This document shows positions 34,061-42,820 of a DNA stretch of 64,000 nt, in pieces; position 1 is the first letter of the stretch, and each line of letters starts with the position of its first letter. The stretch spans positions 1,612,001 to 1,676,000 of the forward strand of contig NZ_JAABOO010000001.1 of the NCBI RefSeq assembly GCF_010671605.1. Direction: 5' to 3'. Below the pieces are notes generated by a model. The model saw nothing but the letters and a program-made list of their open reading frames with translations, searched no databases and was not told the DNA's origin. The position numbers were made by a program, and so were the translations under genes. This DNA is from Leptobacterium flavescens. Its GTDB lineage: Bacteria > Bacteroidota > Bacteroidia > Flavobacteriales > Flavobacteriaceae.

Positions 34061-34113
34061 GATTAATTAGCTTTATGATTATTTCATAAAACTATACTGC
34101 CTGTGCAGGCAAA

Positions 34114-34137
34114 AACATCCCCGTAACAGGGTATTTT
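34114..34137 (-). promoter_or_regulatory. Shared 24-bp motif, copy 1 (before the outer-membrane protein gene)
   Basis: On the plus strand the motif begins AACATCCCC and ends GGTATTTT; 21 of 24 bases match the copy at 37297-37320. On the minus strand it lies 54-77 bases upstream of the start at 34060. Its core has CCC/GGG half-sites. It is a candidate binding site of the adjacent NarL-type regulator. Confidence 0.5.
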
Positions 34138-34166
34138 TAGATGAAATTCACTGAAAAGAAGAGGAT

Positions 34167-34790
34167 TTAAAAGTCGTATTTTTTTTCGAGGGCATATCTG
34201 AGTAATTCGCCCTTTCCTTTTAGTCCGAGTTTACGGATCATATTCTTTCTATGGGTCTCTACGGTGGTTTGCCCGATAAAAAGCATGGAAGAAATATCAC
34301 TGGAAGTTTTTCCCTGTCCGATAAGAAGGAGGATCTCTCTTTCTCTTTTAGACAGGAGGCTTTTTTTTCTTTTCGGACCGGCTTCTCCGTCAGGATCAAT
34401 CGTCAGGTTTGCATCGAAATAGGGTTTTCCGCCAATAACACTTTTAATGGCTGTCAGCACATTTTTTAATTCGGAATTCTTTAACAGATAACCATCGGCA
34501 CCCGCTTCCATCATCTGTTTAACCGCCTCTTCCTGATCGAACATGGTAAAGGCGAGTACTTTGATATGCGGAAACTTCTTTTTAATAAGCCTGCAGGCAG
34601 CAATTCCGTCGATCTTAGGCATGCGAATATCGGTCAGCACTACCTTGGGTTGTTTGTGGTTTACAATCTCGATGAGAGCTTCCCCGTCATTGGCAAAACC
34701 CACGATCTCAATTTCCTCCTCGTACTCCAGTAAAAGGTAGATACCATCTATCAGGGCCTGATGATCTTCTGCAATAGCGAGTGTTATCAT
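34167..34790 (-). CDS. NarL/LuxR-family response regulator
   Basis: The 207-residue regulator has a receiver domain (acidic residues AEDH near 7-10, phosphoacceptor Asp54 in VVLTDIRMPK, Lys in LLKNSELKNV) and a C-terminal LuxR helix-turn-helix (about residues 140-200: LLSKREREILLLIGQGKTSSDISSML, TVETHRKNMIRKLGLKGKGELLRYAL). Its start overlaps the stop of the histidine kinase gene by four bases (ATGA), so it is that kinase's partner. Confidence 0.94.
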   Translation of the reverse strand: MITLAIAEDHQALIDGIYLLLEYEEEIEIVGFANDGEALIEIVNHKQPKVVLTDIRMPKIDGIAACRLIKKKFPHIKVLAFTMFDQEEAVKQMMEAGADGYLLKNSELKNVLTAIKSVIGGKPYFDANLTIDPDGEAGPKRKKSLLSKREREILLLIGQGKTSSDISSMLFIGQTTVETHRKNMIRKLGLKGKGELLRYALEKKYDF

Positions 34791-36682
34791 AGCGGTATAT
34801 CTAAAATTACGGTTGTTCCCTTGTTTTTATGTGATTCTACGGTCATTGTTCCTCCGATGAGTTCTGCTCTTCGCTCAATGCTGTAAAGTCCCATTCCTTC
34901 CTGTTTATTCACCTTTTTGATGTCGAAGCCCACGCCATTATCCTCTACCATGATATTCAGGCTCTCTTCATGTTCAGTCAGGTAAATAACTATAAGCTCT
35001 GCTTTGGCGTGTTTTATACAATTGGTGATCAATTCCTGCAGCATTCTGAAGATAGTGATCTCCAAAGAGTTCTCCAGGCGCCTGGAAAGGCCTGAATCGT
35101 GTACCTCTACTTTAATTTTATTGGCCAGGCTGATCTTCCCCGCCATTTTTTTAACTGCCGGAAGCAGCCCCATCTTGGCAATCACACCACTGTTTTTAGC
35201 ATGTGCCATTTGCCTTGTTTTCTGATAGGCTTCTTCCAGCAGATCTCCAGTTTTCTCAAAAAGCTTTTCTTCCTCTTTGGTCCGTTTCGACTTTTCCTGA
35301 AGGTGATGGAAATGCAGTTTTAAGGTGGCCAGGTCTCCGCCAAGATTGTCGTGCAATTCATTGGCAATTCGCTGGCGTTCCTTCTCCTGCCCGGCAATCA
35401 GGGCATCTATTTGCTGTAACTCCTGATCTTTAAGCAGGTTTTCTATCTCCCTGGATTTTAAAAGATGCTGCTGTTCGGCCAGCTGTTTCTTTTTGCGTGT
35501 ATTCTTTAGCACAAAAACCACCGATATTACCGTCAGGATCAGGACCGCAGTAGCTCCGTAGGCCAGGTTTTTCCGGTTATCTGTAATAAGGAGATCCTGC
35601 TTTAAAAGTAAATTCTCCTTTTCTTTTTTCTCTGTCTGGTATTTGGTCTGAAGCTCTGTTATTGAGATGGATTGCTGGGTGCGGTCCAGTTCCTTCTCCA
35701 GGTTGTATTTTTTATCCAGGTAGTAGATCGTACTGTCTTTATGGTCATTCTTTTTATGCACCTGATACAGCCAGTCGTAAATATCTACCAGATTTCGCTT
35801 CCTGTTCAGTTCTAACGCCAGGTTTTTTGCTTCATTAAAATCTCTTAAGGCCAGCTGATTGTTTTCACTTCTGAATTTTACAATTCCCAGATTATTATAG
35901 ATCCCCAACATCCGGGATCTCGAATAATAAGAATCCTGTGTTTTAAAGATATTCAATGCCTTTCCATAGTAAAAGCGGGCACTGTCTAGCTCATTAAAGA
36001 AGTATTCCTTAATAGCGCCGATGGTCTGAAAGAATTCTCCCTTTAAATTTTTCTCATCGTTTTTTAAGAGTTTTAACCCCTTGTAAATTTTGGAAGCATC
36101 CGAAAAATCATTGTTTCTTATTTTAAAACAGGTTTCATAATAATAAAAATACGCTCTCTCATAATCGGATTGTACCTGATGCTCATACTGACTCAAATAA
36201 TAGGTGTAGAAGTGGTCCAGTTGCTCACTTTTAAACAAATAAGAAAGGACATCATTAAGCACATAGCTTTTTAAATACTTTACTTCGGATGCTTCTGCTT
36301 GCTCATAAGCATCTATTTTTAATGAAAATATTAAAGAGTCTTTATCGCTACTCTGAGATTCGATGAATTTACTTTTGGTCAAAAGGATATACGACCTTAT
36401 AAAAGAAGAGGCTTCCTCCCCTTCCTTATCCAGAAAAGAAGTATAATCCTGAGGGTAGCTGCCGTTTTTAAGGTAGTTTATCTCATTTAAAAACAGGGTT
36501 TTCAAAAGGCCTTCTTCTTCATCCTTAATTTTAAATTCATTCAGTATACGGGAAGCATTATTTACTTCTTTTAACTGAATTTGCTTTAAAATGTCTTTAA
36601 TAAGCTTTTTATTATCTGCCTCCTGGGCATGTAAAAAAGCCATATTGAAAACAACCAAAAATAAAGCGCCAAAAAATCTCAT
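34787..36682 (-). CDS. TPR-containing sensor histidine kinase (HisKA_3 type)
   Basis: The 631-residue protein has a signal peptide (residues 1-20, ending FLHAQ), a periplasmic region with TPR-like helices (about 25-340), a coiled stretch, one membrane segment (about 373-392) and a cytoplasmic kinase. The phosphoacceptor His444 lies in RIANELHDNLGGDLATLK and the ATPase domain ends in DNGVGFDIKK and GMGLYSIERRAELIGG. Such kinases in Bacteroidota pair with LuxR-type regulators. The gene begins at an ATGA overlap with the repaired frame of the preceding small gene. Confidence 0.93.
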   Translation of the reverse strand: MRFFGALFLVVFNMAFLHAQEADNKKLIKDILKQIQLKEVNNASRILNEFKIKDEEEGLLKTLFLNEINYLKNGSYPQDYTSFLDKEGEEASSFIRSYILLTKSKFIESQSSDKDSLIFSLKIDAYEQAEASEVKYLKSYVLNDVLSYLFKSEQLDHFYTYYLSQYEHQVQSDYERAYFYYYETCFKIRNNDFSDASKIYKGLKLLKNDEKNLKGEFFQTIGAIKEYFFNELDSARFYYGKALNIFKTQDSYYSRSRMLGIYNNLGIVKFRSENNQLALRDFNEAKNLALELNRKRNLVDIYDWLYQVHKKNDHKDSTIYYLDKKYNLEKELDRTQQSISITELQTKYQTEKKEKENLLLKQDLLITDNRKNLAYGATAVLILTVISVVFVLKNTRKKKQLAEQQHLLKSREIENLLKDQELQQIDALIAGQEKERQRIANELHDNLGGDLATLKLHFHHLQEKSKRTKEEEKLFEKTGDLLEEAYQKTRQMAHAKNSGVIAKMGLLPAVKKMAGKISLANKIKVEVHDSGLSRRLENSLEITIFRMLQELITNCIKHAKAELIVIYLTEHEESLNIMVEDNGVGFDIKKVNKQEGMGLYSIERRAELIGGTMTVESHKNKGTTVILDIPL

Positions 36683-36700
36683 CTCAAATAACCTTGCTTT

Positions 36701-37240
36701 TTAAGGTACAATGATGAATGTACAAATCCTTCCACAGCATATAGTTTCACGAACACGATTGGACCTCTCATGTTCAGGGGACAAGTCCAATCCTAAAAAC
36801 CTACAAGTCACATCGTTATCGATCGGTTTATCATCGACTTTAAAATTAACATGTCTGAAATCATCTTCCACCGTTTTTTTAGATCCAAAAAGGGAGAGTT
36901 TAAATTTAAATTCGGGGACGGACGGGTCAAAACTCATTTCCTTAAATCCAACTCCTACTACTCCAGACACATTAACAAGTCTGAACTCTGCTTTTTTTAG
37001 ATAACTATTCGTCGTAATTGAATCAAGCCTTCTTTCTTCCGTATCGAATTTTCCCATAATATAATAGGTCGATCCCAAGATATTTTCAGTATGAATTAAT
37101 TGCCAGTCATCTACATTCGACTGGACCAATAGTTTTGGATATCCTATGTCATGGTCTCTGCCTCCTTTAATAGATAAGAGAATAAAGATTAAAATAAATG
37201 TCAGGGCAACTGAGATCAAAATTTTAATTCCGGTTTTCAT
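36701..37240 (-). CDS. Membrane-anchored protein of unknown function, 3' end frameshifted
   Basis: As written the frame encodes 179 residues with an N-terminal membrane anchor (about 6-23) and a soluble domain I do not recognise. The last 25 residues (EHERSNRVRETICCGRICTF...) look out of frame. Removing one base from the CCCC run (GGGG at 36777-36780 on the plus strand) restores a natural-looking tail, LNMRGPIVFVKLYAVEG then FVHSSLYLKKQGYLR, and the new stop overlaps the kinase ATG as ATGA (36679-36682). The intact protein would be about 186 residues. It leads the kinase-regulator operon, so it may be a sensor accessory. Confidence 0.7.
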   Translation of the reverse strand: MKTGIKILISVALTFILIFILLSIKGGRDHDIGYPKLLVQSNVDDWQLIHTENILGSTYYIMGKFDTEERRLDSITTNSYLKKAEFRLVNVSGVVGVGFKEMSFDPSVPEFKFKLSLFGSKKTVEDDFRHVNFKVDDKPIDNDVTCRFLGLDLSPEHERSNRVRETICCGRICTFIIVP

Positions 37241-37296
37241 AATATAAATTTTAAGTTAGTTAGACAGTTTAAAATTCGTCTTTAACCACTAACCAC

Positions 37297-37332
37297 AACA
37301 TCCCCTTTACACGGTATTTTCATAGAAATACC
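37297..37332 (-). promoter_or_regulatory. Shared 24-bp motif, copy 2, with adjoining inverted repeat
   Basis: The motif at 37297-37320 matches the copy at 34114-34137 at 21 of 24 bases. It lies 57-80 bases upstream of the small membrane protein gene, the first gene of the kinase operon. It overlaps a 20-base inverted repeat at 37313-37332 (GGTATTT...AAATACC arms), which copy 1 lacks. The remainder of 37241-37433 is AT-rich with no gene. Confidence 0.5.
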
Positions 37333-37433
37333 TGTAGCTAAAGGCTATCTGAATTGTTTAGGGGGAATCTTAAAATGAAATCTAAAAATAGAAAAAATTA
37401 AAATGAAAAGAAGTCAATCTACTGAAAATGAGC

Positions 37434-38669
37434 CTACATGCGGTATACCCAATCTTCGGGATTAAGGCGATTGGTGTTTTTATAAACGAAGAATTTAAGC
37501 TCTGTCTTTCCGCTGGAAGGGCTGGTAAAGATCTCTCCCAATTCCTGCTTGGATTTAATTTTATCGCCTTTCTTTACGTAGATCCTTGAGAGGTTATAGT
37601 AGGTAGTAATATAATCTCCATGACGTATCTGCACGGCTTTATTCCCGTTCCTTACGGCTAAAATAGCCAGTACTTCACCGTCGAATACCGCACGGGCCTT
37701 AGCGCCCTTATCGGTCAGGATATCTACTCCGTTATTAAAATGTTTAACTGTTTTCGGGAACAGAGGATCGGGATATTCTCCGTAGCCGCGGTTCTTCACT
37801 CCTTTTTCTACCGGCCAGATCAGGGTTCCTTTATTAGCTTCGAAATTAGTAGCGATCAATCTGGCTTCGGGGGTCAGGGTAAAAGTAGCAGCGTTTGCAG
37901 ATTTTCCTGCTTTCCTGTTGGATTCTGCAATCGCTTCCCGGATCAGTCTCTCTATCTGCCGGTCCAAAGCCCTGGCCTCTCTTCTTTTTCGTGAGATCTC
38001 GGCCGTGTATTGGCTTTCATTCTTTCTGATGGTAGCCAGTAAGACTTCCTGAGTATCCTTTTCGTCCTCCAGTTTCTTCTGCTCCTCCCGGTTTTCGGAA
38101 GCCAGCTTTTCCTTTTCCCGGCGCTGTACTACCAGCTCCCTGTTCAGTTCCTGTAATTCCAGGGTCTTTTCCTGGATCTGCTCTCCCTGTTTTTTGCGGA
38201 AAGCCGTATACTGTTTCATGTATTGCAGTCGCTTATAGGCCTGAAAAAAGTTATCGGAAGACAAGAGGAACATTAACCTGCTCTGCTGGGATTTACTCTT
38301 GAATGATTTTCGTATCATTCGGGCATAATCTTCTTTAAGGGTAGTGAGCTCTTCCCTGAGGTCGGTTATTCTTTTCAGGTTGCCGTTCAGTTGCCTGTTA
38401 AGGATATTGGCCTGCTGATTTGTTACTTTGATAAGCTCTCTTCGGATGCGTATTTTATGATCTATATCTTCTACCTGGACCAGGACGGATTTACGTTCCT
38501 GCCTTTCTTTGGAGAGCAGGGAATTGATCTCGGCTATTTCCTCCTGTAAACGCGCTCTCTTAGATTCTAAGGCCTTTTGCTCATCTGTCTGTGCGCTGAG
38601 TTGCAAAAACAGGAAAAGTGCCGTAAAAAGAAAGATATGGCGCTTATGTGATAAAAAGTATCTGATCAT
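37434..38669 (-). CDS. EnvC-like murein hydrolase activator with degenerate M23 domain
   Basis: The 411-residue protein has a signal peptide (about 1-26, ending LQLSAQ), long coiled coils (about 28-250) and a C-terminal LytM/M23 domain (about 280-411). The zinc ligands of active M23 enzymes are missing: the first motif reads FNNGVDILTD (Asn312 in place of His; Asp316 kept), the HxH region reads YYNLS, and the LHF motif is LKF (Lys392). It therefore cannot be a standard zinc peptidase. Like EnvC, it probably activates amidases that split daughter-cell walls. It is the last gene of the envelope operon, directly abutting the DUF4292 gene. Confidence 0.88.
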   Translation of the reverse strand: MIRYFLSHKRHIFLFTALFLFLQLSAQTDEQKALESKRARLQEEIAEINSLLSKERQERKSVLVQVEDIDHKIRIRRELIKVTNQQANILNRQLNGNLKRITDLREELTTLKEDYARMIRKSFKSKSQQSRLMFLLSSDNFFQAYKRLQYMKQYTAFRKKQGEQIQEKTLELQELNRELVVQRREKEKLASENREEQKKLEDEKDTQEVLLATIRKNESQYTAEISRKRREARALDRQIERLIREAIAESNRKAGKSANAATFTLTPEARLIATNFEANKGTLIWPVEKGVKNRGYGEYPDPLFPKTVKHFNNGVDILTDKGAKARAVFDGEVLAILAVRNGNKAVQIRHGDYITTYYNLSRIYVKKGDKIKSKQELGEIFTSPSSGKTELKFFVYKNTNRLNPEDWVYRM

Positions 38670-39449
38670 TTACTTTAATACGATTTCCTTAAATCCTTTA
38701 GGGATCTTATACGGGAAGGAAACCCGCTGGTTAAATTCAACATTCCTATAATCGATCTCGATCTTGACCTTGCTGTCTGCTTCTTCTGCCGTGATCACGA
38801 TACGCTCCGGGAAAACTTTGTTCTCTACTTTCTGATAGGCTTTATAATCGATATTCAAAACCCTGTTTACCTCGGGTTGCGATATCTGCTGTAAGGACAT
38901 TTTGTAGTTGGACGGTTCTATAAGGAACAAACGCTTGAACAAATCGAACTCTCTCGAAGGTTTTAGCTGATAGTTGTTATTCACTACCGAAGCCCTGTAC
39001 TTTTCGTCTTTAAGGTCGAAGATCGCTTCTCCCAACAGCATATTCTGTACCTTGTTGAAGTCGAGTTCCGTTCCGAGGAGATTACTCAGATAAGAAAAAT
39101 CGCCGTCGAAAAATTCATTCTGAAGTTTATTGTAAAAGCTTACCCGTGTGGGGGTGATGTAGGCCTTGGCCAGGCTCAGGGTAGCGCTCAACCAGATGGC
39201 TTTATCTTTTTCCATTCTGAAACTCAGATTGTGGGATTGCGACTGGTAACCGTCGTCAAACTCAATTTTTATCCGCCCCCTGATGGTCTTAAAATCGAGT
39301 TTATTATCGTCATGATTCCTGATAATTGTCTTTACCGGTAGTCTGTCTGCTGTTCCTTCTTCTACAATACGCTTGTTGGTCTTACAGGATTGTAATCCCA
39401 GGGCAAGCGCCATTAAAACTACAACAGGTTTTAAAATATATCCTTTCAT
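38670..39449 (-). CDS. DUF4292 lipoprotein
   Basis: The 259-residue protein has a lipoprotein signal (LMALALGLQSC, Cys22) and a DUF4292 body with the typical opening NKLDFKTIRGRIKIEFDDG and beta-rich repeats, similar in shape to LolB/LolA-like carriers. Its function is not known; the constant position between a TPR protein and an EnvC-like protein in Flavobacteriia suggests an envelope role. The stop directly abuts the next gene. Confidence 0.85.
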   Translation of the reverse strand: MKGYILKPVVVLMALALGLQSCKTNKRIVEEGTADRLPVKTIIRNHDDNKLDFKTIRGRIKIEFDDGYQSQSHNLSFRMEKDKAIWLSATLSLAKAYITPTRVSFYNKLQNEFFDGDFSYLSNLLGTELDFNKVQNMLLGEAIFDLKDEKYRASVVNNNYQLKPSREFDLFKRLFLIEPSNYKMSLQQISQPEVNRVLNIDYKAYQKVENKVFPERIVITAEEADSKVKIEIDYRNVEFNQRVSFPYKIPKGFKEIVLK

Positions 39450-39450
39450 T

Positions 39451-40398
39451 CTATGATCCTTTCTTTCCCTTTTTTAAATACTCTCTGGATTTTTCGATAT
39501 TACCCAAGGCATTATGGGCAAACGCCAGTTGCTGATATATATTATTTTCCAGTTTGGTGTCTTCCAGTAAAAAATCCAGCGCCATTTCAAGTGAAGAGAT
39601 CGCTTTTTCAAACTTCCCTGTTTTGTTATAAGCGAGTCCGTTTGCATAATAGAATGCCGATTGTGACGGATAATCCTCCAGGGCATCATTGGTAACTTTT
39701 ATCAGTTCGGTATATTTCTCTTCGGCGATCAGGCCTTCAATACGTTTTTTAATGATCTCCAGGGGATTGGAATTCACCAATTCTTCGGAGACACTTATTT
39801 TAGGCTTATTGCTACTCTCCTCTCTGGATTTATTATAGCGGAGAAGGGTTGTAAAATGAGTTCGCTGTATCCTTCTGTTTGCCGAGGGCCCCAGTTCCTT
39901 GTCCAGTTCATCCAGGAGGGCAAGTGCCTTTTCATAATCATGGGTCCTTGCATACAGCATCACCAGGTTCTGTTTGTAATTTACATTACGGGCCGCCAGT
40001 TGTTTGGCGATCTCTATAGATTTAATGGTATCGTTCTGATGCCTGTATACTTCGAAAAGCATTTCCAGGTACCAGATATTCTCCGGAGCTGCTTTTACAG
40101 CTTTCAGGATATAATCTTCGGCTTTGTAGAACTGATTTAACTTCAGGTAATTTTTGCCTAACTCAAAATCGATAACCTCATTATCCGGTTTTAACCTTTT
40201 GCATTCCAGCAAGTAATTGATGGCCTTGTCGTAATTCTCGATCCCGCTTTGCTTCAGGGCTTCAAAAAAGTTTTCCTGGAACTCATCGGAATATTCCTCA
40301 AGGGTTAATTCGGCACTCTCTTCTTCTTGTGCAAAAGCATAGAAGGGAATTATGAAAATTCCTAAAATAATGAGCAGTATACGGGTTTTCCGAATCAT
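39451..40398 (-). CDS. TPR-repeat periplasmic protein
   Basis: The frame opens at 40443, but the start at 40398 (MIRKTRILLIILGIFIIPFYAFAQ) gives a proper signal peptide and is preferred, for 315 residues. About six TPR motifs follow (for example AINYLLECKRLKPDNEVIDFEL, AEDYILKAVKAAPENIWYLEML, AISSLEMALDFLLEDTKLE). TPR arrays hold protein complexes; the neighbours suggest an envelope assembly role. It lies one base before the DUF4292 gene. Confidence 0.85.
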   Translation of the reverse strand: MIRKTRILLIILGIFIIPFYAFAQEEESAELTLEEYSDEFQENFFEALKQSGIENYDKAINYLLECKRLKPDNEVIDFELGKNYLKLNQFYKAEDYILKAVKAAPENIWYLEMLFEVYRHQNDTIKSIEIAKQLAARNVNYKQNLVMLYARTHDYEKALALLDELDKELGPSANRRIQRTHFTTLLRYNKSREESSNKPKISVSEELVNSNPLEIIKKRIEGLIAEEKYTELIKVTNDALEDYPSQSAFYYANGLAYNKTGKFEKAISSLEMALDFLLEDTKLENNIYQQLAFAHNALGNIEKSREYLKKGKKGS

Positions 40399-40446
40399 TC
40401 CTTTCCAATTTTTATGCGCATCCGCGGGAATAACCAGTTGCAATTA

Positions 40447-41454
40447 TCATTCCAATACGGAATAGTCTCCTATGCTTATACTGGTAAAGTTTCCGTCAAA
40501 AGATGCGTTGTTACCTATCATCGCATTATCTAAGTTAGCATTTTTTATACTTGAATTCGTTTGAATTAAGCTGTTTTTAACACTTGAGTCGGCAATCGTG
40601 GAATTGTTCCCCAAAGAAACATTCGGTCCTACCGAGGAATTCCTGATCACTACATTCTCTCCTATATAACAGGGAGGTATGATCTCTGCATTCTCTACCA
40701 CGGCAGTCTCCGAAACCAGCTTTTCTCCGTCCTTCGAGAGGAAACCGAGCATTCTGTTGTTGGTATCTACGGTAACATTCTTATTTCCGCAGTCCATCCA
40801 CTCGTCCACTTCTCCGGGAACAAATGTGTATCCTTTAGCCATCATTCCCTTGATCCCGTCGTTGATCTGATACTCTCCGCCGTGAATAATATTATTATCC
40901 AAAACAGTCTGCAGTTCATTCTTTAAAACGCCAACATCCTTAAAATAATATATTCCTATAACGGCAAGATCGGAAACAAAATTCTCCGGCTTCTCCACTA
41001 ATTCGACGATTTCTTTCTTCTCGTTCATTTTTACAACGCCAAAAGCGCTCGGATCGTCTACCTGTTTAACCCAAATAACCGAATCTGCATCCGGATCGAG
41101 TTTAAAATCTGCCCGGATAAGTGTATCAGCATATGCAATTACCACCGGCCCGGAAAGGGAATCCTTTGCACACATAATAGCATGGCCCGTACCTAAGGGT
41201 TTATCCTGGTGATAAATCGTTCCTTTTGCGCCAAGATTATTAGCTATTTCTACCAGGTCCTTCTCTACTTGTTCGCCAAAATCCCCGATAATAAAGGCAA
41301 TCTCCTCTATCTCTTCTTTCAACACTTTGGCAATGTCTTCTACCAGTCTTTGAACAATGGGTTTTCCTGCAATGGGGATAAGAGGTTTGGGCACAGTTAA
41401 CGTATGAGGTCTTAAACGGGAACCTCTCCCTGCCATCGGGACAATAATTCTCAT
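40447..41454 (-). CDS. Sugar-phosphate nucleotidyltransferase with left-handed beta-helix
   Basis: The 335-residue protein has the nucleotidyltransferase signature MAGRGSRLRPHTLTVPKPLIPIAGKP at residues 8-33, an acceptor region (GEVDEWMDCGNK near 220) and C-terminal hexapeptide-like repeats (IPPCYIGENVVIRNSSVGPNVSLGNNSTIADSSVKNS). It joins a sugar-1-phosphate and a nucleoside triphosphate to make an NDP-sugar, most likely dTDP- or UDP-glucose-type, for surface polysaccharide. It sits in the envelope operon between dut and the TPR gene. Confidence 0.88.
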   Translation of the reverse strand: MRIIVPMAGRGSRLRPHTLTVPKPLIPIAGKPIVQRLVEDIAKVLKEEIEEIAFIIGDFGEQVEKDLVEIANNLGAKGTIYHQDKPLGTGHAIMCAKDSLSGPVVIAYADTLIRADFKLDPDADSVIWVKQVDDPSAFGVVKMNEKKEIVELVEKPENFVSDLAVIGIYYFKDVGVLKNELQTVLDNNIIHGGEYQINDGIKGMMAKGYTFVPGEVDEWMDCGNKNVTVDTNNRMLGFLSKDGEKLVSETAVVENAEIIPPCYIGENVVIRNSSVGPNVSLGNNSTIADSSVKNSLIQTNSSIKNANLDNAMIGNNASFDGNFTSISIGDYSVLE

Positions 41455-41571
41455 TTGTTTATTTTTTTCTATTGGATAATTCGTAAATAATTTTAGGCAA
41501 AACTAAAAGATTAAACGTTGTTTTTGATGTTAAAACGATTTTATAAAGGTTAAATTCGATAAAAACAACTT

Positions 41572-42006
41572 TTATTTTACACCGGTGCTTCCAAAGCCTC
41601 CTGCTCCGCGACTGGTTTCGGACAGTTCCGATACTTCCTCCCAATCTGCTCTTTCATGTCTTGCGATCACCATTTGCGCAATGCGCTCGCCGTTCTCCAC
41701 CACAAAATCCTCATTGGACAAGTTAACCAGGATCACCCCGATCTCTCCTCTGTAATCGGCATCTATGGTTCCCGGTGCATTCAGAACGCTGATCCCTTTT
41801 TTTGCTGCGAGACCACTTCTCGGACGAACCTGGGCCTCGTATCCTATAGGCAATTCTATAAACAGTCCTGTTTTGATAATCGCTCTTTCCAGGGGTTTAA
41901 GGGTTACAGGATCCGTAAGGCTGGCTCTGAGGTCCATTCCGGCAGAAGCTTCGGTTTCATAGGCCGGTAAGGCGTGTTCTGATTTATTGATAATTCTTAT
42001 GTTCAT
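41572..42006 (-). CDS. dut: dUTP diphosphatase
   Basis: The 144-residue trimeric dUTPase shows all five motifs: AGMDLRA (I), [10 protein letters not shown] (II), [16 protein letters not shown] (III), GERIAQMVI (IV) and [10 protein letters not shown] (V). It hydrolyses dUTP to dUMP, keeping uracil out of DNA. The chosen ATG at 42006 gives the usual start MNIRIINKS; a further MIM start lies two codons upstream. Its place inside the envelope operon is typical of Flavobacteriia. Confidence 0.96.
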   Translation of the reverse strand: MNIRIINKSEHALPAYETEASAGMDLRASLTDPVTLKPLERAIIKTGLFIELPIGYEAQVRPRSGLAAKKGISVLNAPGTIDADYRGEIGVILVNLSNEDFVVENGERIAQMVIARHERADWEEVSELSETSRGAGGFGSTGVK

Positions 42007-42012
42007 GATCAT

Positions 42013-42816
42013 TTAATTACTTTCTAAAGTCCGGTCGTTCAGGCTCTGTACGTGCCTTGCATTGGCTCCTTCTATTTCGAGGATCCTTTTTATCTGTTGA
42101 GGGGAAGCCTCAAAAATATGCTTGGAAACATACCATCTTACGCTTTCGGTATAAGGCGGGGTGGTAAGCGAACCCATATAATGATAATAACTATCTAAAA
42201 CATCTTCGGGGCGTTCGGAGAACAGGTCGCCAACCAGGATCTGTCCCGGTATCACCTCTGTTTTTTCGTGTTCCTCTTCCGGGATGGAATTGATAAACTC
42301 ACTGATAAACTTACTCTCTTTTCCCATTTTGAACAAAGCACCGATCACCAGGAACTGAGGTGTTTCTCCCTCCTTCTGATCCTGAAGTGTATTTACCATA
42401 TGCATTTCCATAGGATAGGTAACTCCGTCTATCAAATGTTCCGAAGGGGTATGAAAATGCAATTGCCTGAAGTTAAAGGTCTCTCCGTCTACCGTAATGG
42501 TGCTTCCTTCTTTAAAATCCAATTGTACAGTATGCCCTAAATTCTCCACGGCATTGATCTCATCCTTAAAATTAAAGGTGATATTATGCATTCCCTGAGA
42601 ATCGGCATTAAAAGACAGAATGTTGATCGGGGACTGTGCGTGGCAGATCGTCCCGTCGGGATGTACATAAGAGCCTTCCTCCAGGATCGCTGCCGGTTCT
42701 TTTTCTGTTGACTGATGTTCGGTTTTCTCTTTTTCGGTCTCCTTATGCTCCTCCTTTTTCGGATTGCATCCGAAAAGAAAAACAGTCATAAAAAGAATAG
42801 CAATTAGTTTTTTCAT
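42013..42816 (-). CDS. Alpha-carbonic anhydrase, lipoprotein
   Basis: The 267-residue protein has a lipoprotein signal (MTVFLFGC, Cys17) and a Glu/Lys-rich linker. The alpha-type (eukaryotic-type) carbonic anhydrase domain shows CHAQSPINIL, the zinc histidines in RQLHFHTPSEH and EMHMV, and SLTTPPYTESVRWYV. It should hydrate CO2 to bicarbonate in the periplasm. It lies between the flippase gene and dut, overlapping neither but spaced by only four to seven bases. Confidence 0.93.
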   Translation of the reverse strand: MKKLIAILFMTVFLFGCNPKKEEHKETEKEKTEHQSTEKEPAAILEEGSYVHPDGTICHAQSPINILSFNADSQGMHNITFNFKDEINAVENLGHTVQLDFKEGSTITVDGETFNFRQLHFHTPSEHLIDGVTYPMEMHMVNTLQDQKEGETPQFLVIGALFKMGKESKFISEFINSIPEEEHEKTEVIPGQILVGDLFSERPEDVLDSYYHYMGSLTTPPYTESVRWYVSKHIFEASPQQIKRILEIEGANARHVQSLNDRTLESN

Positions 42817-42820
42817 AAGC

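Noticed and set aside
34099-34110. GCCTGTGCAGGC hairpin as the terminator of the NarL regulator gene
   Set aside because: It is short, has no following T tract and lies beside the motif upstream of the next gene; it could be a repeat core.
36701-36790. Programmed ribosomal frameshifting at the CCCC run
   Set aside because: No pseudoknot or usual slippery heptamer is apparent, and a simple homopolymer length change explains the break.
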